Below are positions 44,104 to 54,855 of a stretch of 64,000 nt of DNA, one piece after another. This DNA is from Escallonia rubra. Taxonomy: Eukaryota; Streptophyta; Magnoliopsida; Escalloniales; Escalloniaceae. The first letter of the stretch is position 1. Every line of letters starts with the position of its first letter. The notes under the pieces were generated by a model. That model made no database searches. It was not told the origin of the DNA and was given only the letters and a program-made list of their open reading frames with translations. The stretch spans positions 186,001 to 250,000 of the forward strand of contig JAVXUO010000147.1 of NCBI GenBank assembly GCA_033065855.1, read 5' to 3'. Position numbers and translations under genes: made by a program.

Positions 44104-45801
44104 GAAGATCAAAAAGCTTTTGAAGCACGATTTTGCTCCTTCGCCGGTTCTTTTAACAAAGTCAAACTCATCTTGATGTCCGCTTCCGACTTAATGCTCC
44201 ATGAGCTTGTGCTTTATGCGTGTCCATGAAGAAAATCTTGAGAGCGGCTTTGTCCTGGGTTTCAATAGATCACGTCTTCTGATTCAGCCTCGATGCACTC
44301 TGACGGACGTAAGAGGAATTCTCAGCCATGATGGATCTTCCTACCAAACTACCCATTACTGTTCCCATCATTTAAGAAGGATATGACGTACCACTCATGC
44401 GTCTTCTTAAGACCGTTGTGGAGCATGCAAAGTCTTTCATCGAGGTAACCACACTCTTCTTTCCTCAGTTATGGAGTTTTTTTTTTGACAAACTAGATGA
44501 GTGTGATAAGAGGTATGCCAACGGTACAATTACAACCTTGGCCTTATGTCTTACCACCAAGTATCTCTCCATCACGGGCAGAAAAATGGTAGATGTGAGA
44601 CTGGAAGACATCCTATCCCAAGTATCTCTTGAGAAGAAAACCTCGACTCATGTGGTTGTCGCATAGACTAGTAATGCTCTTGGATCACATGAATATTGGA
44701 GCTAAGCCAAGTGGATGTAGTATTTACGCCCTCTTTTAGATCTCATCCTTCGTTGGTTGAGGGTCACTAAAGAATTGATGCTTGGACTCGATTTGTTTGA
44801 GCCTAGGAGTCCAAAGACATTCGATATATTACATTTGGTAGAGGACCCACTGATCTATTTTACAGACCTCGAAGCTATTACTATGTATGTCTTATTGACC
44901 TACATTCTTCATCTTTCTACTTCTGTTTCCAGATTCTTTGCCATTTTGGCTACGAGCAGATTATCCAACATCTTATAGCAACCTCTTTGCTGAGCTAAAG
45001 CTTACCCATGCCATTATCCAGACTATTTCTCGAGGTGGGGGACTCATCCCCACAAACATCGCTCTATTGATGATGGTATTGACTGTAATGGCATAGCCCT
45101 GATGCACCTTTATCTTTCGATGCCTATATCGACTGGTTATGGCCTCGATCTTAAGACAGTTCTTGCAAGTTTAGAGCAGATTGCGAAGTAAGTTGCGCTA
45201 GGACTTCATCAGCAAGGAAACTAAAATTCTTAAAAAGGAAAGGGATAACATGTGCCTACATAAAGGTTTAGGGCCAAAAATGCACGGTTCTTCAAAGATA
45301 TTTAGGAACGTCATTCGGCGTTTTAACTACCCCTATACTGAGGAGGAGACCCAAGTCATTTGGATCTGTATATCTTGGATAGACTACAGGGTGTTCGAGG
45401 AGATATTTGACATTGAGGGCAATCGAATAAGAAATTTGACTTCGAACAAGAAAAGGCATCGGAGAGATCGTTCGAGATTCTATTTACTATTGAAACCAGC
45501 CACACTAGAAGAGAACAACCAATCCAAATCTAAAATCGAGCTAAAATATGGAACGAACGCTTATCTCAAGGGTATGTTGGACTGACGAGGAGGTAGAGGA
45601 GTGGAAACCTGAAAGAGGCTGGCCCAGCTCCTAAATAATGCGAAGACCAAGATGACTGAAGAGGACTTGGCGAGGAAAAAAAGGATTTGAAAAGCAGGGT
45701 CGCAATATATAAACGTTTGAATTTTGCAGGGACCGATAAAAGGAAGTTGGATCGACTATTTACTTTGAGTACGACGATCTTATCCCATCAAGGAAAATAA
45801 A
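44104..45801 (+). pseudogene. broken plus-strand ORF series, possibly an antisense ORF of a Tat-like element
   Basis: The frame started at 5577 resumes at 44109 (KAFEARFCSFAGSFNKVKLI) to a stop at 44227. Neighbouring frames continue HEENLESGFVLGFNRSRLLI, LLKTVVEHAKSFIEVTTLFF with YANGTITTLALCLTTKYLSI (to 44666), a piece with FEPRSPKTFDILHLVEDPLI (44757-44978), then LGPKMHGSSKIFRNVIRRFN (to 45585) and a charged end KRKLDRLFTLSTTILSHQGK stopping near 45801. Together they look like one protein of 450-550 aa cut by frameshifts. I do not recognise it. It faces an opposite-strand Tat-like integrase end (46140-46570); in some Tat-lineage elements (for example Grande) an antisense ORF lies between integrase and 3' LTR. 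That parallel is inference. Confidence 0.45.
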
Positions 45802-46139
45802 AGGTCTTTGATGACATAGTTGAAGACAGAGTTCATCCTTGATTACAGATAGGACTTTGAAGTAATTTTATCTTTTATTTTCTTTACGCCATAATTTTTG
45901 CCTAGACCGCCCCTTTCAGAGTTTTCAACTTAACAGGCTTCCTCTTTTTATACCGAGAATGTAATCAAAGCCATTTTAGTGGAATAAAGAGACTTAAAAA
46001 AATTTCGTTGTGCCCGAGATATCCTTACAGCTGGCTGCCTAGGTACCTCTTTCTAACGTGTTACATCAAACCAAAATGTGACTGGTGTGTAGTGCTTCTA
46101 AGGAATATCAGGTCATTCATAGTTCATCGACAACTTTTT
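45802..46139. other. no gene recognised
   Basis: AT-rich sequence between the plus-strand ORF series and the minus-strand integrase end; no motif seen. Confidence 0.5.
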
Positions 46140-46570
46140 ATTTTAAGCATAATCATTCTTCAACCAGCCCAAATTGACAGGTTATGACAACTCAATTCCA
46201 TCTAAATCCACTAAACGGGCTACTCTCCAGGCCATGATTTGCTTGATTATATATGGTCCCTACCAATTAAATTTGAATTTACCCTAAGGTTTCCAGACTT
46301 GAATTTTCTTTCAATACCAAATCTCCTTCTCTCAACCCACGCACTCTTATGCGTTTATTAAATGATCGGACTATCCGTGTTTGGTAACCTTGACTCTGAT
46401 AAAGAGCTTTTAGCCTTTTCTCATCCGCTAGTTCTAATTCTTCAAAGCGGTTGCAACCCAATCTTCCTCAGCTACATGGTTCTTGATGAGAACTCGTACA
46501 GAGAACACCTTTAATTTTGCTGGTGGAATAGCTTCCTATAGCCTCAGAGGACATACATGGAGCTTGTCTG
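46140..46570 (-). pseudogene. Tat-like integrase C-terminus
   Basis: On the minus strand: EAIPPAKLKVFSVRVLIKNH and VAEEDWVAT (about 46455-46550), then RFEELELADEKRLKALYQSQ, QTRIVRSFNKRIRVRGLREG and DLVLKE (46290-46460). After a frameshift come KFKFNW, GPYIIKQ and RLVDLDGIELS (about 46170-46290). This is the conserved end of Tat-lineage integrases. The rest of pol is not found upstream at higher coordinates, so it is a fragment. It cannot belong to the same copy as the 980-2280 remnant in simple order, since integrase would have to lie at lower coordinates than RT. Confidence 0.82.
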
Positions 46571-48059
46571 ACATAAATCTTCAGCCCGAAGCGTGGGCGG
46601 AAGATCCGTGTCAGAAGCTGTCTCAATGGAAGATTGGAAGAGCAGAGCCAGAAGAAGGAGCTGAAAGTAAAGCGAGAAAAAGACAGAAAGACCTTACAAG
46701 AAGACATCAAGAAGAGAAAGTACGATCTTAGAACACATGACTTTCACTAGGTAGAATCAATTAGAAGACACCTCGTAAAAGACGGACTAGACTATCTGCT
46801 AGATCCATTGTCGAGCAAGTCAATCAACTTCAACTCCCAAACCATCCTATCAATAAAGGAGACTCAAACAACCTCTTCCTAACTTTTTTCCTCTCCCCCA
46901 TCCTTGACCTCTTGGCTAAGCCGATCATCCGATCCTGTCCCAAAGTCCCTTTTTCTTTCCTTTCACGAGGCATTAGCCCGCTTTCACTTCATTCTATGGT
47001 CTCGCCTTATTCACAAAAAGGATCAAACTCCAACTTCCTTTGGCAACTCGAGTGAGGCTGATGATCCCACTCTTGCTCAATTCATCCTTAGAACACGAGA
47101 ATGACCTTCCCGCCTAATTTTTATTTCAATATCTTTCTATGAAAATAAAATGTCTCATTTCTATATATGCTTACCTTACTAGACTCTCCATACTTACCTG
47201 TTGGAATCTTAATGGAATCTTATGACCCTACCTTTTAGTAAGAATCAAAGTAGATGATCCTTTAGAATCAATAGAAAGACTTATGTATGCAAGCGGAGAT
47301 CTTGGGAGACAAATTAAGACTTAAAGTTCGGGCTTACATTGGCTGTACTAAGAAAGATAGACGTGATCAGCTAACTCTTTTCAATTCGCAAAAAGATCAC
47401 TTAGAAGGCCAGCTGGATCCTTTAAGAACCTTGGTCGAGTTAGCTGCACTTCCTTCTGTCCGCGCTTCCCTTCTGCCAGTCTCTTTCTTGTAATCCTGGA
47501 CTTGAATAACAGCCCAATATAATGAAATTGAAAGGGAGGTCGTGCTTACAACTCTAACTAGGACAGGTGTAGCTCACCTCACATCGGGTAATTCAGTCGC
47601 TCTCTCTGCCCTCCCCCTTGTATGAGAGAAAGAAAGATAGGAGTGGTTTCTTAACAAAGATGTGAAATCTTATTCTGATTTAATGACAAAAGTGTTTGAG
47701 CGCTTCATGGAAATAGGTGGGCTGAGACAAGTCACACCATCGATCAACCTTCAACCTTCGGTTCATAACAAGACCTCCCTATATCTTAGAAGTACAAACG
47801 AAATTCTGGCTCACCTTAGCACCAGTTGCCTTGTCATCAGAAAGACGTAAGCATTAAACAAACTTTCAAATTGTTTTGTTTGATCGCCTTCTTCAGGAGA
47901 ATGAAGACATTTTTCCAATAGTTGCTTGAATACTAAAGAGAACATCACTAATAAGTTGAATTCTACCAGCAAAGGACAAGTGTTTTGACGTTGATTCTCA
48001 AAACATGGATTTTTTTTTTCTTTTTTCAATAAAATAAAAGGCTTATATGCATGAGCAGA
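46571..48059. other. unassigned sequence of different texture
   Basis: Several frames of 60-80 codons exist without recognisable domains. Base composition is more even and less AT-rich than the flanks, and words such as GAAAGAAAGATAGGAGTGG recall plant mitochondrial intergenic DNA. That is an impression only. Confidence 0.3.
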
Positions 48060-48890
48060 TAGTTTTTCCTAAAGATCAGAGGCAACCCCATGTATATAAT
48101 AGGCGTATGGCCTTTTTTGAATTCCAAGCAATCCAGAATATTAGAAGCGAACCTCAGAAACACCAGAAAAAACCACCTCACTCTTTAAGGAATTGGCTTG
48201 AAGTCCAGAGATCTCTTTGAATTGTTTTAGAATAGATTGAACATTCTGAATAACAGTCAAATCTCTAGCAGTGAGAATCATAAGGTTATCTGCAAAACAC
48301 AGATAAGTGAGAGTGAGTTACTTTTCACAGTGCCATTTATACTTAAAGTTCTCACACTGTTGCACCTCTTTGTCAATAATTTTTGAAAGCACTTCCATGG
48401 ATAAGAAATATAGATAAGGTTCTAAGAGACCTTGTCTTATGCCTTTTGCACCAGTAAAATAACCTACCATCTCCCCATTGACCAGAGGGTAGTCTTCAAC
48501 TTTCTGCCCAGAATCAGTATAAATGCTCATAATCTTGTTCCTAGCTCTGTGATGGTTAACCTTATTATTGAAGTAAGAAGTATTAGAATCACCAAGCTTT
48601 AGCCACTGAACTATATATTTCTCTTTAAAGAAAGCCTCTTCAACTGCATAAAGGGCACAATAAAGAAGAACATCATCCCCTTCCTGTTGATGAAGAACAA
48701 TATCCATAGGATTAGAAAATAAAGCTTTCTGAATTATTTTATTTCCATCTCATCTCTTATGGTTGAGAGTGATACTAGTAATGTAAGTATAATACTGAGT
48801 ATTGAGCTTCTTAAGAACAGGCTTCAATCTCCTTAGCTTAGAACAGAGGCTGTACATCTTATTACCGGGGTACTAGTTGACTGTATCTAT
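48060..48890 (-). pseudogene. LINE (L1-type) reverse transcriptase remnant, internally deleted
   Basis: On the minus strand: LCSKLRRLKPVLKKLNTQYY (about 48790-48860), then EEAFFKEKYIVQWLKLGDSN and the HHRARNKIMSIYTDSGQKVE block of plant L1 LINEs. GYFTGAKGIRQGLLEPYLYF then joins the pre-RT region straight to the RT motif G-(I/L)-R-Q-G, so a large part of RT is deleted. SMEVLSKIID and then LCFADNLMILTARD (about 48270-48310; the usual FADD is FADN) and SGLQANS follow. Stops and frame changes make it nonfunctional. Confidence 0.85.
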
Positions 48891-49769
48891 GTAATTACAC
48901 AATTCAATCTTCGAATCCCAAATGAACTACTAGGTAATGAAATTGAACGAGTTCCAAGAGCTTACCCATCCTAAGGACCTTACAGGCTTTTCAGAACCAA
49001 CCAGTGAGGGCCTTCCAAGGCATGAGGCCAACCAGATAAGATCTACTCTAGTCAGTTTTTTTTTTCTGAATTGAAATGGAATCTTTGCCCAGTAAAGTAA
49101 TTGGTAAATGACAAAGTCAGTCTTGTTTGCCCACAAGTCGCCCAGTGTATTGTTTTTCTAGACCCTTATTGCACTAGTTTAGGAATTCCTCTTTTTTAAG
49201 GATTCTCACACCACTGATGTAATTTGAACCCCATAAAGGGGGTCATAAGGTTTTTCCCAGATTTTGCCTCTTTTCCAATATAAGTTTATTGTGGATGCCT
49301 TGGAACTCACTTTCTTTCGAAAACTATCTTGGGCTAAGCAAGACAACACCAGGAACATAGACCCGTCAGGGCATCTTTATAGAATTGAAAAAGAATTTAA
49401 TGATTCCCATTAGTTGAAAGCTTTTATTGACCAGGCCCTACCACATAAAGACAACAAGCAAGAGCTGCATCGGCTTATCCGAGAAATGGATCTTTCCACC
49501 CTAAATGCTACTACCTCTTTGCTAAGCACAGGAACACTTGACCAAGAAAAGCAAGCAAAGAAGCAAGAGGATACGGAATATGAAGGGGCTGAAGGTAGAG
49601 CTTTTAATAATAAGGTAAGCTTCCAATTTTAGATTTAGAGACTAAAGTATAAAGCCCTCAATCATGCTCTTGCCGGTGGAATAGATTGTATATATTGTTG
49701 TCGATTAAGGCAAATTTTGCGCTCCACGAAAAAAGATAGGGGTCGTCCATGGACTTAAATAAAGAAAAA
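48891..49769. other. no gene recognised
   Basis: A plus-strand frame at 49414-49632 reads QALPHKDNKQELHRLIREMD without a family match. The texture resembles 46571-48059. It ends where a truncated LTR begins. Confidence 0.35.
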
Positions 49770-51666
49770 CAAAAAGACCCCCTCTTACTTTCACATAATC
49801 AATACGCAATAAAAGGCGAGCACCGATAGGAGTTCAATAATTAAATCAGGTTCAACATCAGGGTTTACTTGGCAATAACATATCAAAATCAATGCATATT
49901 TAGAGTTCAACAACGGCCATACACAAGTAAAAGAATAATTGCGGAAGCAAACTGATGGCTCAAGGTTCAGATAGAAACTCTTACCTGGTTTACAGCTATT
50001 ATATACTAATCGAGCAATCATTTGCTTTAACCTAAACGGAACAATCCAATGATTAGAAAATAGTTTGCGTTACTGTATTATAACTCACTATTAACTCACG
50101 CACATTCCCCAAATGACCCCCTCACCAGATGTGTAAAATTACCAAAATGCCCCTGGGTGGAAAATTACCAAAACATCCCCCTCCTAAGTCACCAAAACAG
50201 TATTCATGTGATTAAACTTGCCAAAATAGCCTTATCCTATGTGAATTTACTAAAAAATACCTTTTATATGTAAAATTACCAAAATACCCCTAAGGGTTTC
50301 CGGCATCAGAAAAATCCCAAAAATATCTTAAAATATTATTTTAAGCATCCTGAAGTCATTTATGGGCTAAAAAGTTTTTTAAAAAAATTTTACCCGAAAA
50401 TCCTGAAACGGTGTCTGGACCGAGAGCTTAAAAGACGGTTTGGTTAAAAATACGATACTCAATCATATCAATAAATTAAAGTTCTCCTAAAATTTTCAGA
50501 TTAAAATAACTTAATTTACTATGCCAAATAATTCAATAATTTTAGTTAACCGATACCCTAATTTAGCGCCCTTCGCGGATATCGAAAATTCCCAAAATAT
50601 TCCAGTGCGTCCGTCTCATAAAAATATTGGGGGTTACAGTTTTGAATATTGTCTAATTTTGATCCGAACTATTTATAAAAATTCATGAAAAACTCCCTAA
50701 TTTAATTTTAACCTTTAGCAACAATAACAAGTACTGTTCACATCATTCACACACAATTGTCTTCTTCCTTCAGCCGAGATGTTCATGGCTGCTCCAACTA
50801 ACATATACACCTATGAATTCGTCAATAATCCACTAAAAATCACCTGCATGGATAACTAACACCCGCTAACATAACTTAAATCCACAATCACACCCCTCAA
50901 CCCACGGATCATCAAAATATACACACACCCGAAATAAGAACACACACCCCTACAGAAATCACACCCGAATACACTTAAACCCCCTTGATCAGACTCTAGT
51001 ACACCATACCACTGAACACACCCGAACTCAAACTGGAAGTACTCACATCAACACCCAAGAACACACAGCTACACTCGGAGTAAATACACACACTGAATAC
51101 CACAGAATACATCCATACTAATATGAAATTAATTCACTAAATCTAAGGTGGAATTACACCAAATAAACGATGGATTTACCCTTGAAATCCTTCATATTCT
51201 CTCCCCTTCTCCACGAATTTCTTTCCCTCTGTTTTCTCCTTTGCTATGGACTGCTTCTTCTCCTTGTTATGTTTTGCTATTTGATTCCTTGCGCTTCTTT
51301 CCCGAAATAGAAGGTCTCCCCCCCCTCCCCCCCCCTTTTTTTTCTTTCTTCTTTCTTTCTTTGGTCTGCTTCTCTTTTTTTTTCTTTTCTTCCTTTTATC
51401 TGAAACCTCTCCTATCCAAACCTTATCAAACCATTTAATTTGCTTAGTCATCTAAGCTAGTAGGAGGTGTCGAACTAAAAAAGAAACCTCTAAATTATAT
51501 TTTATAAAATTGCACAAATGACCCCCAAACTTTACCTATTTACAAAAAGAACCCCCCAAACTTTTGAAAATTAAAACTCTCTTTTTTTTTCGGACCTCCA
51601 ATATTTATTGCCGCTTAGAAGTTAAAAAATATTTTTAGCGCAGTCGAAAAATATGCGGGTATTACA
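49770..51666 (-). mobile_element. truncated solo LTR, minus orientation
   Basis: The right edge, read on the minus strand, begins TGTAATACCCGCATATTTTT at 51666. Text such as AAACGGAACAAT, GTAAAATTACCAAAATGCCC and CTTACCTGG parallels the LTRs at 54856-57951 and 61505-64000. The left portion (about 900 bp of LTR 3' end) is missing. No internal region is attached on either side. Confidence 0.75.
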
Positions 51667-51675
51667 ATACACGAT

Positions 51676-52616
51676 TGCACTAAATAAATTTTTTTAAGTA
51701 TTTGTTATACTTTTGTTGTTGCAAAATTGGTTTGATGAGGAAAATGAAATAAAAATTGCCATGGTATGTATTGTGTTGTTTTTGAGAACTTTGTGTGAAT
51801 TGTGTTACGGTGTTGAGAGGTTAACATTGGTTGTTGTGCCCCTTATCCATGGGAGTTTTGGATTTCTGGTCCTGGTCAATTGGACCATACGTTGACGCAC
51901 AGTATTGTTGCACTGTGGTTCGGCCTTGCGGCCACAATATTGTTTATTCTGGATGGATGAGGGATTTTGGGTCCTAGTCAGTGGGACCATACGCTGACCA
52001 CAGCACACCGTGATAAGAGTTAGAATATCACTCTAAGTTTAATTACAGTTGTTATGCATTTCTTTTGGAAGAGTTCTCATGTAGCAAGATTGGCCTTCAT
52101 AAAGTATATATGTGTAGAGTATTCTCTGCGAATTTATTACCAGTTTTAAAACGAAGAAACCATGGCATGTTTTTATGAATCCCAAAACCTATTTTAGGAA
52201 TGTGGTATTTTCAAGTGACCACTTAGATAAACCCAAGAACTATGAGGGTAACGAGGATGGAGTCGAAGGAAATGGTCGTTAGGGATTTAATTTAAGCCCT
52301 TTTGAAAAAATTGTAATAGTCAGATATAATTGTAGGACCATTGTGTTATGTTTTGAGAATTGTTCGGAGCTTAGGTATTCATGAGATTTTCTATGATTTG
52401 TGTTGGTCATTTATGGAGGAAATCAATCGAGAGATATTTAAGATATCTATAAGTATGATTTTAGAAGTCTTGTTAAGATGTTAGTTAAATGCTTGACTAT
52501 GGATTTGTATACAGGTTGTAAGAAGGCATGGCAGAGCCCTGACTGGATGTTCGAATGGGCCTGCGGCCGGTCACGGATCTAGCTCATGGGCCCACCCATG
52601 GGTTTGGGTCGTGACA
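51676..52616 (+). repeat. element C 5' LTR, 3' portion
   Basis: Contains the dyad block (51831-52006: TCAA..TTGA, CACAGTATTGTTG, GTCAG..CTGAC) and ends GGGTTTGGGTCGTGACA like element A and the young element. Confidence 0.85.
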
Positions 52617-52620
52617 GAAA

Positions 52621-52632
52621 TGGTATCAGAGC
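52621..52632 (+). promoter_or_regulatory. element C primer-binding site
   Basis: TGGTATCAGAGC, four bases after the LTR end; perfect tRNA-Met type. Confidence 0.92.
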
Positions 52633-52826
52633 ATATGTATATTATTCTGTAGATTCGTATCTAGGCGAATGAGTTTGGGTAGGACGGGAAAGGAAAGGAT
52701 CTTCACTAAGTGAAAATTTGGGATTTGTGATATACTTCCTTGCGAATTTCGTTGATAGTGTTTAATTTTAAATTAGGCGACTGTATTAATAGAAGATACC
52801 TATGATATTTTTGTTTTGATAGGATT

Positions 52827-53227
52827 ATGGCAGATCGGAGCGAGGATAGCCTATCGATCGAGGTTGGTAATATGCCTTCTGAAGGATTCAGAGATTCCAA
52901 CCAGGCATCCCACAATGAAAGGAAGAAACTGGGAAAGTGCCCTAGAGAAGAGGTGGTAGATTCGGGAGAGAGGGTGACTCCACTAGAGAAAGAGATACAA
53001 TGGTTGAAGGAGGAAATTAGGGTACTAGAGACCCAATTGGATAGTATGAGGATTAACTACAGCTTCAACTGGAGCAAAAACAGAAAGACCATAACTACTA
53101 TTTTGGGAAGAAAGTTATAGAGCTACAAACTCGGTTGGGAATTGAAGATTCAATAACATTCTCTCGGAATGAAGTACAACAGTGGATCCAGGAATAGGAA
53201 GCCTACATTGAACCAGCAGATGATTAG
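52827..53227 (+). pseudogene. element C small coiled-coil ORF before gag (frameshifted)
   Basis: The ATG at 52827 opens MADRSEDSLSIEVGNMPSEG. Then come TPLEKEIQWLKEEIRVLETQ and SMRINYSFN. One base is missing after the Asn relative to element A; the next frame continues LEQKQKDHNYYFGKKVIELQ, TRLGIEDSITFSRNEVQQW and ends DD at a TAG (53225-53227), with one internal TAG. Element A carries the same ORF with a different lesion. About 133 aa ancestrally. Many differences between the copies are conservative, which suggests past coding. Confidence 0.72.
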
Positions 53228-53394
53228 GGTGGGGGAAGAGAGAGGATGAGGAGTATTTAGATTAGGAGAATATGCAGAGTGTGTCTCTTTTTGTTGGACT
53301 TATTGTTTTGGAAAAGTACCTTTTGAACCTTTGGAAATAAAGTAGCAACGTGGATTTTGTTATACTTTCAATTTTATTGTATTTGAGTCGTTTG

Positions 53395-53395
<1 letters not shown>

Positions 53396-53445
<50 letters not shown>
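53396..53445. repeat. (AT)n microsatellite
   Basis: About 50 bp of pure TA repeats between the coiled-coil ORF and gag of element C. Confidence 0.97.
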
Positions 53446-53448
<3 letters not shown>

Positions 53449-53609
53449 TGTTATTGAATCACTTACACATTGCTTGATTAAGGGAAGGGAACGATGCAGA
53501 ACAAATTACATCAAATTTGAACATACAAAAAAAGTTTACTATTATGATAAATTCATTAAGATTGGAAATCAAGAGTTCTTACGAGAGTTTCCTCATAGGT
53601 TGAAAAACA

Positions 53610-54530
53610 ATGGCCCGAAGGAACGGAGCTCAAGGTGAAGACGTGTTTAGGGTGGTGGAGAACCTCACTAGGGCTGTGGAGCGCCAAGTAACCGCAATTG
53701 GGGGCACGTCAATTGAGAAATTTAAAAGGATTGACCCACCCTCCTTCTCTAGTACCACTGATCCTTTCAAGGCTTAATACTGGCTATCAGACTTGGAGGA
53801 CATCTTCGAGATTCTGGGTTGTACCGAGAAACATAAGGTAACCTTCGAGGCGTTTATGCTCAGAGATGAGGCCAATCAATCGTGGAAGGCTACCAAACAT
53901 GTGAAGGATGATGAAGTGGCGAATATGGAGTAGGAAGGCTTTAAAGAATTATTTCTTGAGAAATACGTTCCCAGAACGTAAAGGAACAACTATAGATCAT
54001 ATTCATACAGCTGGCCCAGGGGAACCGTTCAGTCAAAGAATACGAGGTCGTATTCACTTAGCTGTCTCGACACGCTACTCACATGGTGGACACTAAAGCC
54101 AAGAGAGCAAGAAAATTTGAGAATGAATTGAGGCTCGGCATCCGGTCTCGCATCTTGACATTAAGGTTGGGGACTTATGCAGAGGTGGTGGACAGAGCCG
54201 TAATAACAGAAAGAGACAGTGAAGACTTGTACAGGATGCGGGACCAACAAAAGAAGAGGGCCACAAATAACGAGCCTCGTGGGAACAGCATGTCCGGTGA
54301 TACCTCCAAGCTCCCGAAACCCCAAGAAGTAATAGAGGAGTGCAGCCTCAACAGTGGAATAAATAGAGAGAGGGGTCCGGAAGTAGAGCGCCACCTCAGT
54401 AAAGGAATGGATTACCACCAAGCTATCACGAGTGTTCTGCGAATAGGATGGGGGAACTAGGTGGCCCATAGACCTGCCATAGTTGCAACCACTTTCATCC
54501 GAGACGATCATGCCTATGGGGAATGAGGAA
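53610..54530 (+). pseudogene. element C gag
   Basis: The ATG at 53610 opens MARRNGAQGEDVFRVVENLT. Then SIEKFKRIDPPSFSSTTDPF, LSDLEDIFEILGCTEKHKVT and EAFMLRDEANQSWKATKHVK follow, the retrotransposon gag domain. After a frame change come GFKELFLEKYVP and QLAQGNRSVKEYEVVFT, and 54083-54460 reads KARKFENELRLGIRSRILTL. Stops (for example after DPFKA, and in EKYVPRT) and at least one frameshift disable it. It would form the particle and bind the element RNA. Confidence 0.85.
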
Positions 54531-54531
54531 G

Positions 54532-54855
54532 TGTTTTATGTGTGGTCAGGGAGGGCATCTAGCCTGAAATTGCCCCAGGGCGGGACCTCAAAACCAAGTG
54601 ACAAAGGATGTAGTGAAGCCCAGGGGAACGACGAGAGTCTTTGCTATGACTCAGCAAGATGTACAGGCTTCGGACTCGAATGTAACTGGTACAATTCCAG
54701 TTTCTTCTATGTTCGCAAAAGTATTGATTGATTCTGGTGCCACTCATTCCTTTGTGTTGTGTGCTTTTATTAAACGTCTAGGCAAGCGTTTAGAGTTCTT
54801 AGATGTGCCGCTATGCATTGCTACCCCAAAGAAGGACTCAGTTGTTGCGGACCTA
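54532..54855 (+). pseudogene. element C zinc knuckle and protease start
   Basis: The knuckle CFMCGQGGHLA-stop-NCPR (C-x2-C-x4-H-x4-C; 54532-54574) has a TGA in place of one residue. From 54598 the frame is open through TTRVFAMTQQDVQASDSNVT and the protease motif AKVLIDSGATHSF with the D-S-G triad intact, then LGKRLEFLDVPL. It is cut at 54855 by the next element. Confidence 0.85.

Larger units (their letters stand above)
51667..54855 (+). mobile_element. element C: truncated relative of element A
   Basis: Only the last 940 bp or so of its 5' LTR remain (to GTGACA at 52616); a perfect primer site, the coiled-coil ORF, gag, knuckle and protease start follow. At 54855 it is cut by a minus-strand element that runs past the window end, so its pol may lie beyond. 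Its LTR end and ORFs parallel element A, but gag here is more complete. Confidence 0.88.

Noticed and set aside
980-46570. Joining the Tat-like PR/RT remnant (980-2280) and integrase end (46140-46570) into one element
   Set aside because: Both are on the minus strand, but the integrase would then lie upstream of the protease, contrary to element order. They are more likely two copies or a rearrangement.
51176-51451. Minus-strand Lys/Arg-rich 91-codon frame
   Set aside because: It comes from T/C-rich low-complexity sequence in a truncated LTR.
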